Shown here: positions 27,192-34,799 of the stretch, piece after piece
How the letters are laid out: every line of letters starts with the position of its first letter
How positions within the stretch are numbered: position 1 is the stretch's first letter
Source: Streptomyces capillispiralis
Lineage (GTDB): Bacteria > Actinomycetota > Actinomycetes > Streptomycetales > Streptomycetaceae
Assembly: GCF_007829875.1 (NCBI RefSeq)
Contig: NZ_VIWV01000001.1
Coordinates: 3,814,501 to 3,878,500 of the forward strand
Reading direction: 5' to 3'
Length of the DNA: 64,000 nt
Program-made: the position numbers and the translations under genes
Notes under the pieces: model-generated
Seen by the model: only the letters and a program-made list of their open reading frames with translations
Database searches by the model: none
What the model was told of the DNA's origin: nothing

Positions 27192-29018
27192 TCAGGTCAC
27201 CGGCAGGTGCTCGCCCGGCGGGGGCAACAGCAGTTGCGTGGCCGCCAGTTGCCGGTACAGGACGTCCTGGGCAATCAGCTCCTCGTGGCGTCCGACCGCC
27301 CGCACCCGGCCGCGGTCCATGACGACGATGCGGTCGGCCATGGTCACGGTGGAGAGGCGGTGGGCGATGACGATCACCGTCGTCTCACGGACCAGGTCCG
27401 CGACGACGTCCCGCAGCGCCTGCTCGTTGGTGGCGTCGAGCTGGGACGTGGCCTCGTCCAGGAGGAGCAGCCGGGGCCTGCGCAGCAGGGCGCGGGCGAC
27501 GGCCAGGCGCTGGCGTTCGCCGCCGGAGAGCTTCGTCCCCCGGTGGCCGACGTGGGTGTCGAGGCCCTGCGGCAGCGAGCGGACGAACTCGTCGAGGCGG
27601 GTGCGCGCGAGCGCCTCGTGGATCCGGTCGTCACCGGCGTCGGGAGCCGCGAAGACGAGGTTCTCCCGCAGGGTCCCGGAGAGCACGGGTGCGTCCTGCT
27701 CGATGTAACCGATGGCGGCCCGGAGCCGGGGCAGGGGGATGCCGAGCACATCGTGGCCGTCGACGAGCACCCTGCCACCGGTGGGTTCGTAGAACCGCTC
27801 GATGAGCGCGAAGACGGTCGACTTGCCCGCACCGGAGGGGCCGACCACGGCCGTCATGTGGCCGCTCGGCGCCGTGAAGTCCACGCCCCGGTGAACGTCG
27901 GGCAGTTCGGGGCGATAGCGGAAGACGACGTTCTCGAACGTGATGGTGACGGGGGCGTCGGGGAGGGCCGTCGCGCGTGCCGGCCGGTCCGCTCCGCCGA
28001 CGTCGTCGGTCTCCAGCAGGTCGATCTCCCGCAGCCGTGCGACGGCGGCCGCGCCGACGTGGAACTGCGTGGTCGCCTGGATCAGCTGGGAGATGGGCTC
28101 CATCAGGTAGAAGAGGAAGAGGAGGAAGGCGACCAGGGTGGACACGCCGATGGTTCCCGAGGCCACGCGGGCGCCACCGACGCCCAGGACGGCGAGGAAG
28201 GACATCTGGACGGAGAGTCCCGCGGAAGTGCCCATCACCGACTGCCACTTGGCGGCCTGCACGCCGTTGCGCCACGCCTCGTCGACGGACTCCCGCACCA
28301 CGGCGGTCTCCCGGTCCTCGGCTCCGGAGGCCTTCACGGTGCGGAAGGCGCCCAGCGCGCGTTCGAGTACGGCCCCCATCGCGCCCACCGACGCCTGGGC
28401 CCGCAGCGTCGCGCGGGAGATGCGCGGCATCGTCGTGGTGATCACCCCGCCGACGAGGGTGATGACGCCGACGGTGACCCCGAGGAGCAGGGGGTCGAGC
28501 CTGCCCATCATCACCATCACCCCCGCGAGGGTGAGGACACCGTTCACGGCCGAGACGGTGGACTGGGTGGTGACCTGCCGCAGCAGGGTGGTGTCCGAGG
28601 TGACGCGGGCCAGCAGGTCGCCGGGCTCGGTGCGTTCGAGCTCTCCCACCTTGAGGCGGAGGAGCCGTGCGACAAGCTGGTGGCGGGAGTTCCGTACGAT
28701 CGACTCGGCGGTGTGGGCCAGGACGTACTGGCTCAGGGCCTTGAGGACCGCACCGAGCAGGACGAGGCCCGACAGCATGATCAGGGTGCCCGTGAACAGC
28801 TCCCCCTGGCCGAGGTCGTCTATGAGCTCCTTCGCCGCCAGCGGCTGGACCAGGACGGCCGCCGCCCCGGCGAGACCGAGCAGCCAGCCGGCGGCGATCC
28901 GCCCCCGGTGCCGGCGGACGTGGACCAGCAGCACGCCGAACGTGGCGCGCGGGGAGAGCGGGGGGCGGGGCCGGGAGCCGGTCCCCGGCCCCGTGTCGAG
29001 GCGGTCGGTGTCACGCAT
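27192..29018 (-). CDS. ABC transporter with fused membrane and ATPase domains (lasso peptide exporter)
   Basis: 608 residues. Six membrane helices occupy about residues 30-330 and a nucleotide-binding domain follows from about 350: Walker A GPSGAGKST, Q-loop GYIEQDAPV, signature LSGGERQ, Walker B LLLLDEATS and H-loop IVIAHRLS. This is the half-transporter type that works as a homodimer exporting peptides or lipids. Last gene of the lasso operon, 18 bases after the LLM gene. Export of the mature lasso peptide and producer immunity are the likely roles. Confidence 0.9.
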   Translation of the reverse strand: MRDTDRLDTGPGTGSRPRPPLSPRATFGVLLVHVRRHRGRIAAGWLLGLAGAAAVLVQPLAAKELIDDLGQGELFTGTLIMLSGLVLLGAVLKALSQYVLAHTAESIVRNSRHQLVARLLRLKVGELERTEPGDLLARVTSDTTLLRQVTTQSTVSAVNGVLTLAGVMVMMGRLDPLLLGVTVGVITLVGGVITTTMPRISRATLRAQASVGAMGAVLERALGAFRTVKASGAEDRETAVVRESVDEAWRNGVQAAKWQSVMGTSAGLSVQMSFLAVLGVGGARVASGTIGVSTLVAFLLFLFYLMEPISQLIQATTQFHVGAAAVARLREIDLLETDDVGGADRPARATALPDAPVTITFENVVFRYRPELPDVHRGVDFTAPSGHMTAVVGPSGAGKSTVFALIERFYEPTGGRVLVDGHDVLGIPLPRLRAAIGYIEQDAPVLSGTLRENLVFAAPDAGDDRIHEALARTRLDEFVRSLPQGLDTHVGHRGTKLSGGERQRLAVARALLRRPRLLLLDEATSQLDATNEQALRDVVADLVRETTVIVIAHRLSTVTMADRIVVMDRGRVRAVGRHEELIAQDVLYRQLAATQLLLPPPGEHLPVT

Positions 29019-29036
29019 GGCGCGGCGGCCCGCCCC

Positions 29037-30110
29037 TCAGACGGCGCCACGGCCGGGAACCGCGCCGACGGCCCGCCGGACGGCGGGGAAGACCTCCGTG
29101 GCGAGCCGCTCCAGGTTGCGGAGCACGTCGCCGGTCTTCTCGGCGGCTTCGACCTGGCACATCACGCGCCGGCAGCCGGAGACGGAGACATGGCGCACCA
29201 GCCGTTCCACGCAGGTCTCCACGGAACCGACGGGCTGGGTGCCGAGGAGCCGGTCCGTGAGTGTCCCGACGCTCTCGGGGGACACCGGGGGCGGGACGGA
29301 CTCCGGCCGGGCGGCCAGCCGGCTCGGGTCGTTGTTGAGGGAGAGGATGAACCGCGCCCGGTTCCCCATCAGCCGCCGTGCGCGCTCAGCCGACTCGGTC
29401 ACCTGTGTGAAGACGGCGAACGCGTGGCCCCAGGGGGGTGCCGGGCGGCCGCCGGCGCGGGCCCTGGCGTCGTAGTGGGCCACCATCTGCGCCTTGGCCT
29501 CGGGGCCCTTGTCGTAGAACAGCAGCAGGGGCAGGCCCCGGTCGGCCGCGAGCTCCGTCGTCGCGGGCGAACCGGCGGCGACGTAGACCGGTGGGCGCGG
29601 GAGGGACCGTACGGCCGGTGACGGCCGCAGGGGCGCGGGGAGGCCGTGCGCGATGCCCGTGGTCACCTCACCGTTCAGCGTGGCGAGGGTGAGGTCCAGG
29701 GGCTCGGCCAGACCGGCCCGCCAGGACGCGAGCCCGGGGCCGATCACGTCGTACTCGACGCCGGGGAACCCACGGCCGACGCCCAGGACGAACCGGCCGC
29801 CCGACAACTGGTCCAGCAGGGCGGTCTGCTCCGCCACGTGGACGGGTGAGTGCAACGGCAGCACCGTCACCGCGGTGCCCACGTGCACGGTGTGCGTCTT
29901 GCCCAGCAGATAGGCCGCGAGCCCGAGCGCCGAGGGGTTCACGGAGGCGCCGAGGAAGTGGTGTTCGGTCAGCCACAGGTCGTCCAGGCCCAGCTCCTCG
30001 GCGAACCGCGCCACCTCGACCGTACGGGCGAGGACGTCGCCGTCGGACTCGTCCGCGTACCGGTCGGTGGACAGCAGCACACCGAACCGGATGTCGTCAT
30101 GCGTGGTCAC
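29037..30110 (-). CDS. LLM-class flavin-dependent oxidoreductase in the lasso operon
   Basis: 357 residues of the luciferase-like monooxygenase fold: RFGVLLSTDRYADES, ELGLDDLWLTEHHFLG, NPSALGLAAYLLGKTHTVHV, GTAVTVLPLHSPVHVAEQTA and SGGRFVLGVGRGFPG. It could use FMN or F420, and the sequence does not decide. Its GTG start overlaps the B2 gene by 14 bases, so it is an integral operon member. Core lasso enzymes do not include LLM proteins; a tailoring oxidation of the peptide is the natural hypothesis. The core has four Trp and one Tyr as possible targets. Confidence 0.9.
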   Translation of the reverse strand: MTTHDDIRFGVLLSTDRYADESDGDVLARTVEVARFAEELGLDDLWLTEHHFLGASVNPSALGLAAYLLGKTHTVHVGTAVTVLPLHSPVHVAEQTALLDQLSGGRFVLGVGRGFPGVEYDVIGPGLASWRAGLAEPLDLTLATLNGEVTTGIAHGLPAPLRPSPAVRSLPRPPVYVAAGSPATTELAADRGLPLLLFYDKGPEAKAQMVAHYDARARAGGRPAPPWGHAFAVFTQVTESAERARRLMGNRARFILSLNNDPSRLAARPESVPPPVSPESVGTLTDRLLGTQPVGSVETCVERLVRHVSVSGCRRVMCQVEAAEKTGDVLRNLERLATEVFPAVRRAVGAVPGRGAV

Positions 30111-30540
30111 GGGCCCTCCGTCGGTCGGTCGGGGCGGGTACGCGGATGAGTGTGTGGAAGAGCCGGACGTTCTCGTCCTCGCCCACCGGGTGGCGGTTCA
30201 CCTCGACCCAGGCGTGGGCCCGGAAGGGCTGGGTGCGCACGCCGGTGCACCAGTCCGGCCAGTTGCCCTTCACCCGGCAGAGCAGCACCGTGGCCACGGC
30301 ACGCTGCAGGCAGCCCTGGCCGGCGCACCTGCGGCTGACGGACACCACGGCCCGGCGGCTCGTCAGGGCCTCGGCCTCGGTGGCGGGACGGGCGCCCCGG
30401 GCGGCGGCGCCCAGGACACGGCGCAGCCTCGCGGGGGGCAGCTTGATGAGGAACCAGGCGGCCGTCACGGCGATCCGGGCGAGGAGCGCCAGGGGCCAGG
30501 GGGTCCGGGTGCGCTGCTCGGGCAGGAGCGGGAAACTCAT
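30097..30540 (-). CDS. Lasso peptide biosynthesis B2 protein (leader peptidase)
   Basis: 147 residues with the transglutaminase-like protease pattern: catalytic Cys77 in GQGCLQRAVATVLLCRVKG, His109 in FRAHAWVEV, and the acidic third residue in HPVGED. B2 removes the leader from the precursor in cooperation with B1 and C. It starts ATG overlapping the B1 stop (ATGA) and overlaps the LLM gene at its end. The separate B1 and B2 genes are typical of actinobacterial lasso clusters. Confidence 0.92.
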   Translation of the reverse strand: MSFPLLPEQRTRTPWPLALLARIAVTAAWFLIKLPPARLRRVLGAAARGARPATEAEALTSRRAVVSVSRRCAGQGCLQRAVATVLLCRVKGNWPDWCTGVRTQPFRAHAWVEVNRHPVGEDENVRLFHTLIRVPAPTDRRRARDHA

Positions 30541-30794
30541 GAGGTCACCAGTCCGGCCCTGGTCAGACCCGCCAGCAGCTTCTCGACGTCCGCCGTCACG
30601 CGCGCGGGGTCCTGTGCGAAGCGTGTGCTGAGTTCGTCGACGACGTCCGGAATGCGCCTGCCTTCCTGGAGCAGCCGTACGACCGCCGCTCCGGTGGGGT
30701 TGAGCATCCAGTAGCGGCCCGTGCCCTCGTGGAGCAGGACCATGCCGTCGTCGGTCTCGGTCGTGGAGACCTCGGGGCCGAGTGCGAAGCTCAT
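30537..30794 (-). CDS. Lasso peptide B1 protein (PqqD-like RiPP recognition element)
   Basis: 85 residues with the PqqD/RRE pattern: a beta-hairpin (VSTTETDDGMVLLHEGTGRY), WMLNPTGAAVVRLLQEGR, then three helices ending LLAGLTRAGLV. RREs bind the leader peptide, classically at its YxxP motif, and hand it to the B2 protease and C cyclase. It starts ATGA-overlapped with the cyclase gene stop. Confidence 0.92.
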   Translation of the reverse strand: MSFALGPEVSTTETDDGMVLLHEGTGRYWMLNPTGAAVVRLLQEGRRIPDVVDELSTRFAQDPARVTADVEKLLAGLTRAGLVTS

Positions 30795-32623
30795 CGGGTT
30801 CCTTCCCTGCCCCGCGCCCGTGTGCGCGCCGCCTCGACCGAGCGCAGCCACGACTCGCAGGCCAGTGTGGCGACCATGGGGATGAACGTCCGGGAGGTGG
30901 GGTGCGGGCTGAGCAGTACGGTGCGGACCGCCTCCTCGTCCACGAGTCCCAGGCGCGCCAGGCGCATGTCCTCGCCGAGTGCGAGCAGGTCCCGCCGGTA
31001 CCGGCGCACCCCCGCGTACACCTCGGCGCTGAACTCGCCCTTGGTGGAGCGGCTCAGGACGGGGGCGGGGACGACGCCCCGCATGGCGGTGGCCAGCACC
31101 GGTTTGGCCTGCCCCGTGTCGTAGCGGTCCGCGATGCGCGCCGAGAGCGCCGCCTCCACCACCCGGTCGTCGAGGTACGGGGCGTGGTAGGCCACCCCGA
31201 GGGGGGAGGTGAGGCGGTCGGTCAGACGGACCTTGCCTCCGCACTGGCGCACGGCCTGGATGAGCACGTGCTGGGCGGGCGAGGCGGAGAAGGGTGCGGT
31301 TCCCGCCCCGGCCGCCTCGTCGAACGCTGCCCGGCACGCGTCCACGGCGTCGCCGGTCGCCCAGTGGGGCAGCCTCGGGAAGTAGCCCCAGCCGGTGACC
31401 GGCTCCCGGGGTCCGTGGATCGGCCGGGACAGCGACGCGGAGGCGGTGGCGAGCCACTGGCTGTAGGAGGGGTTGCGCAGGAGGTTGCGCAGCATCGCCC
31501 CGAGCGGCCAGCGGTACATGCTGCGGGCGGCCCGCAGTGCGCTGACCGAGCGCAGCGGCCGGTCGCGGGCGAGGGCGTGGTAGAGGGAGGGCGGGGCGTT
31601 GAAGAGTTCGTCGCCGCCGTGGCCGGTGAGCCGGACCGACACGCCCTGGGTGGCGAGGCGTTCGGTGACGTACAGGGTCTCCGCCCTCTTGCGGTTCCAG
31701 GCGTACGGGGCTTCGAGGACGTCGTCGTGGTCGAGCTGCCCGGCGAACGAGGGCGGCAGGTCCGTCGCGTCGAACACCAGGTGTTCGGCGTCGGGCAGCA
31801 GGGCGGCCGCCCGGGCTCCCCATCGTGCGTCGTCGTTGCCGGGGTCCGTGGCCTCGTGCCGTACGGTCACCCATCTCCGGCCGGGCTCCCGGCGGCCGGT
31901 GAGGAAGGCGAGGGACGAGGAGTCCATGCCGCCGGACAGGTCGCAGGCGAGGCCCGTCCCGGAGCGCGTCCGCGCGGCGACGGCGTCCGTCAGCGCGTCA
32001 CGGACCCGTACGGCGGCCTCGGCGAGCGGCAGGCCGGGGGCCGGTGGGACCCACCAGGCGACGGTCCGGTGGCTGCCGTCGGGGTGGACGCGCAGACGGT
32101 GTCCCGGCTTCAGGCACTCGACTCCGCGCCATGCCGTGCGTTCGCTCAACGGCGGGGGCGGCTGGGCCATGAGGTGGCCGAGCAGGGCCCGTTCGTCGAT
32201 GCCGCCGCCGGCCAGCTCCGCCAGGGTGTCCGGCCGGTCGGCCGCCAGGGTCGCTCCGTTGACGGTCGCGTAGAAGACCTCGCGGACGCCCGAGAGCGAC
32301 CCCTGCACGGTCAACTGGCCCTGCAAGGACGCGACGGCGTGGTAGCTGCCCGGGATCCTGCGCAGCGCCTCGTGGAGTTCGTCGGCGCCGGTGGCGCGTT
32401 CCAGTAGTCCGCCGAGGTCCGCGGGGACGGCCCGGAAGCAGCCGAGAAGCGCCAGGCTCCGGTTTCCGCGCGTGACCGTCAGGACGTCCCCGTCGTCCCA
32501 CGTGCCCACCAGCCACGGCCGTCCGGACGCGTGCGACAGCGTCCTGTCCCGTTTCCCGTCGCGGAGGACGTCCTCCACGACGGCCGCGCCGGCCCGGTTG
32601 TCGGTGACAGCGAGGAACTCCAC
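30791..32623 (-). CDS. Lasso cyclase (asparagine synthetase-like C protein)
   Basis: 610 residues. The N-terminal glutaminase-like domain lacks the catalytic Cys at position 2 (it begins VEFLAV), as is normal for lasso C proteins. The synthetase domain has the ATP-pyrophosphate motif CDLSGGMDSS (Ser230-Ser235) and RLTGHGGDELF. It adenylates the Asp/Glu side chain of the core and forms the macrolactam with the core N-terminus. The start is GTG with GGAGG upstream. It is separated from the precursor gene by a hairpin. Confidence 0.93.
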   Translation of the reverse strand: MEFLAVTDNRAGAAVVEDVLRDGKRDRTLSHASGRPWLVGTWDDGDVLTVTRGNRSLALLGCFRAVPADLGGLLERATGADELHEALRRIPGSYHAVASLQGQLTVQGSLSGVREVFYATVNGATLAADRPDTLAELAGGGIDERALLGHLMAQPPPPLSERTAWRGVECLKPGHRLRVHPDGSHRTVAWWVPPAPGLPLAEAAVRVRDALTDAVAARTRSGTGLACDLSGGMDSSSLAFLTGRREPGRRWVTVRHEATDPGNDDARWGARAAALLPDAEHLVFDATDLPPSFAGQLDHDDVLEAPYAWNRKRAETLYVTERLATQGVSVRLTGHGGDELFNAPPSLYHALARDRPLRSVSALRAARSMYRWPLGAMLRNLLRNPSYSQWLATASASLSRPIHGPREPVTGWGYFPRLPHWATGDAVDACRAAFDEAAGAGTAPFSASPAQHVLIQAVRQCGGKVRLTDRLTSPLGVAYHAPYLDDRVVEAALSARIADRYDTGQAKPVLATAMRGVVPAPVLSRSTKGEFSAEVYAGVRRYRRDLLALGEDMRLARLGLVDEEAVRTVLLSPHPTSRTFIPMVATLACESWLRSVEAARTRARGREGTR

Positions 32624-32705
32624 ATGTCCTCCACGGTGCGGTGGTGTGGTTGCACGGAGACACGCACGCGAGCCGGACGGGACGGTGCCGCCCGGCGGTT
32701 CCACG

Positions 32706-32739
32706 CCTTCCGGCCACCGCTGGTCCGGTGACCGGAAGG
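32706..32739 (-). terminator. Partial terminator hairpin between lasso precursor and cyclase genes
   Basis: Arms CCTTCCGGCCACC (32706-32718) and GGTGACCGGAAGG (32727-32739) pair with one mismatch around an 8-base loop. It sits in the 135-base gap after the precursor stop. Such hairpins are known to lower downstream transcription so that precursor exceeds enzymes. Confidence 0.65.
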
Positions 32740-32758
32740 ATGTCGCACGGCCGCGGAA

Positions 32759-32884
32759 TCAGCAGCCCAGCCACCAGCACTGGTCGTACTCGTCCCAGCC
32801 CCAGGTGCCGTTGTCCAGCGTGAGGTCCGAGAACTCCCCGATCTCCACCAGGGCGGGCGGTTCGTACACCGAGACATCGCTCAT
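32759..32884 (-). CDS. Lasso peptide precursor
   Basis: 41 residues. The leader has the actinobacterial recognition motif YEPPALVEIGEF (Y7 to F18), with Gly16 spaced as usual. T22 is the conserved Thr two places before cleavage. Cutting after L23 gives an 18-residue core, DNGTWGWDEYDQCWWLGC. The ring would then join Asp1 to Asp8 or Glu9. Cys13 and Cys18 could form a tail disulfide, as in LP2006 (class IV). Asp as the first core residue is uncommon; cutting before G26 (ring to the ninth residue, D34) is the alternative. GGAGAGGTG precedes the ATG. Confidence 0.9.
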   Translation of the reverse strand: MSDVSVYEPPALVEIGEFSDLTLDNGTWGWDEYDQCWWLGC

Positions 32885-33122
32885 AGCGGTCACCTCTCCT
32901 GTTGATCGACTGTGTGCGGAACGCCACCGGTCATCACTCGCGCACCGGCACGCGCCGCCCAATCTATGAAGGCCGCTGTCCCGGACACCTGAGCAAGCGG
33001 TCCCGGCCCTGTCCCGATTCGGTCCTGGGACATGGACACGCCCGCGGGGCACGCCACAGCATGGGCGCGGTGAGAGCCGGGGGGCCGCCGAGTCGGCACA
33101 ACGCAGGAGGGATGCACTCCGT
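32885..33122. promoter_or_regulatory. Divergent promoter region, lasso operon / Tat-exported protein gene
   Basis: 238 bases between divergent starts, with no coding frame. It must contain the lasso operon promoter (minus) and that of the gene at 33123 (plus). Sharing one control region hints that the two are regulated together. No clear operator palindrome stands out. Confidence 0.55.
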
Positions 33123-33929
33123 ATGGATGCGACGCAGAGCGACCGGTACGGCAGGAGGCGTGCACTGCGGGGTGCTCTGGGGATCACCGGATCCCTGGCG
33201 CTCGGTATGACGGCGCTCGGCACGCCGGCCCGGGCATCGGTGCCCCGGCGCGACGGCCCCGGTCTCCCCGAGGTGCCGGGGATGCTCGGGGACCGGCTGG
33301 CCAACGAGTTCTGGTACCAGTTCGACGAGGCGACGTACTTCCGGCAGACGCCCGAGCTGGTGGAGGCCTACGCCGCGGTGGCCGAGTACACGGGCGGCAA
33401 CCCGTTGGGCGGTGTCCGCGCCGCCTGGGTGCGCACCGGAACGGCGGCGGGCTACCCGGACACCTACGCGTCGTTCCTGGAGCCGGTGCGCGGCCCGCTC
33501 GCGGTGATCTCGCGCGTACAGGTCGACGTCTTCGAGAGGTACTACGGCCGCGACCACCGCCGGATCGTGGAGGCCATGGCGTACTTCGCGCAGGGAGTGC
33601 TGTTCGACCCGCGCAGGGCGCCCACGCAGTCCGAGGTGCACACCATGGACGGCGATCCGCCGCTCGCCTACCACACCTGGCACGCCTACCAGTACGCGAG
33701 CGTGCTGCTGGGGATCGACCGGCGGTTCTGGACGTCGATGATCCCCGTCAACGGATTCGCGTGGGCGGTGCAACTGCTGGCGAAGCCCCGTACGCGGACG
33801 GTCAACCCGCCGCTTCCGCGGAGCACGGTGGCACGGGTGGCAGCCGAGTGGCTGCCGCGCGGGGTGCGCCGGGTCGACGCACAGCTGCTGGCCTTCCATC
33901 GCCCGCCGGACGACCCGGGCACGCGCTGA
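33123..33929 (+). CDS. Tat-exported protein of unknown function, paralog A
   Basis: 268 residues. A twin-arginine signal (YGRRRALRGALGITGSLALG) ends near ARASVPR. The mature part shares an ordered series of blocks with the protein at 33961: VPGM-GDR-ANE-WY-F, PVR-L--ISRVQ-DVF--YY, YF-QG-LFDPR, VHTMD, AYHTW, GID---W, FAWAVQ and NPPLP--TV-R-A--WLP. Conserved His, Asp and Trp hint at a metal or cofactor site. I do not recognise the family. AGGAGG lies 12 bases before the ATG. Confidence 0.75.
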   Translation: MDATQSDRYGRRRALRGALGITGSLALGMTALGTPARASVPRRDGPGLPEVPGMLGDRLANEFWYQFDEATYFRQTPELVEAYAAVAEYTGGNPLGGVRAAWVRTGTAAGYPDTYASFLEPVRGPLAVISRVQVDVFERYYGRDHRRIVEAMAYFAQGVLFDPRRAPTQSEVHTMDGDPPLAYHTWHAYQYASVLLGIDRRFWTSMIPVNGFAWAVQLLAKPRTRTVNPPLPRSTVARVAAEWLPRGVRRVDAQLLAFHRPPDDPGTR

Positions 33930-33960
33930 CCGGCCCCGTGCCCCGGTTCCGGTTCTGCGG

Positions 33961-34761
33961 CTACCGGCCCGTCGTACCGGGCGGGCCGGGGAACGACTGG
34001 AAGGCCCGGTCGAGCCGGCGGGTGGTCAGGGGCAGCCAGGTCCGCGCGAGCCGGTGCACCGTCCGGTGCGGCAGGGGCGGGTTGACCTCGTCCATCGCGG
34101 GCCGGGCCGTGTTCTGCACGGCCCACGCGAACGCGAGGACGGGTGCCGTACCGCGCCAGCGTTCCGCGTCGATGCCGTGGAGCATCATCGCGCGCATGAA
34201 GAGGAACCAGGTGTGGTACGCGGTCGGGGCCTCCCCTTCGGCCGCGTCCATGGTGTGCACCCGCAGGCCCGCGCGCTCCCGCGGGTCGAACAGCGTGCCC
34301 TGCCCGAAGTACGAGAACGCCTCGACCAGGTCCCGCTGCCGCGCGTAGTAGGTGTCGAACACGTCGAGCTGTACGCGCGACAGAATCCGCAGTGCCCGTC
34401 GCACGGGAGCCATGAACGCCGCGAAGTTGGCGGGGTAGTCGGGCTCCCGGTACTGGGCGAACCAGGTTTCCCGCAGTGTCACCGGGAGATTGCCACCGAA
34501 GTGGTTGTTGATCTCCGCATAGGCTTCCTTGATCTCAGCGGACTGGTCGTAGAGCGTGGCCTGGTTGAATCTGTACCAGAGTTCGTTCGCGCGCCGGTCC
34601 CCGGACATCCCCGGAACGTCGGGGAAATCGGGTCCGCCGGATCCCTCGAGTAGGGGAACGGCAATTCCCCGACCCGTTCCCGCGGAGAGCAGCCAGGCCA
34701 TCCCGGCCGCTCCCACGCCCACCCGGAGCGCGTTGCGGCGACTCACTCCCTTACCGTGCAT
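33961..34761 (-). CDS. Tat-exported protein of unknown function, paralog B
   Basis: 266 residues, convergent with paralog A and sharing its conserved blocks. A twin-arginine signal (VSRRNALRVGVGAAGMAWLL) follows an AGGAGA ribosome-binding site. Distinct parts include YDQSAEIKEAYAEINNHFGG and a C-terminus ending PGPPGTTGR. Two diverged copies next to the lasso operon suggest a role tied to the exported peptide (modification, binding or immunity), but this is guesswork. Confidence 0.75.
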   Translation of the reverse strand: MHGKGVSRRNALRVGVGAAGMAWLLSAGTGRGIAVPLLEGSGGPDFPDVPGMSGDRRANELWYRFNQATLYDQSAEIKEAYAEINNHFGGNLPVTLRETWFAQYREPDYPANFAAFMAPVRRALRILSRVQLDVFDTYYARQRDLVEAFSYFGQGTLFDPRERAGLRVHTMDAAEGEAPTAYHTWFLFMRAMMLHGIDAERWRGTAPVLAFAWAVQNTARPAMDEVNPPLPHRTVHRLARTWLPLTTRRLDRAFQSFPGPPGTTGR

Positions 34762-34799
34762 GACGTCTCCTCTTATTCGACGGTTTCGGGCGAGGGCTT

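Noticed and set aside
25112-29621. Two long plus-strand frames across the PAP2 and ABC transporter genes
   Set aside because: Both are antisense to genes with clear motifs and show only biased composition.
30782-32407. A 541-residue plus-strand frame
   Set aside because: Antisense to the lasso cyclase, which carries the SGGMDS motif.
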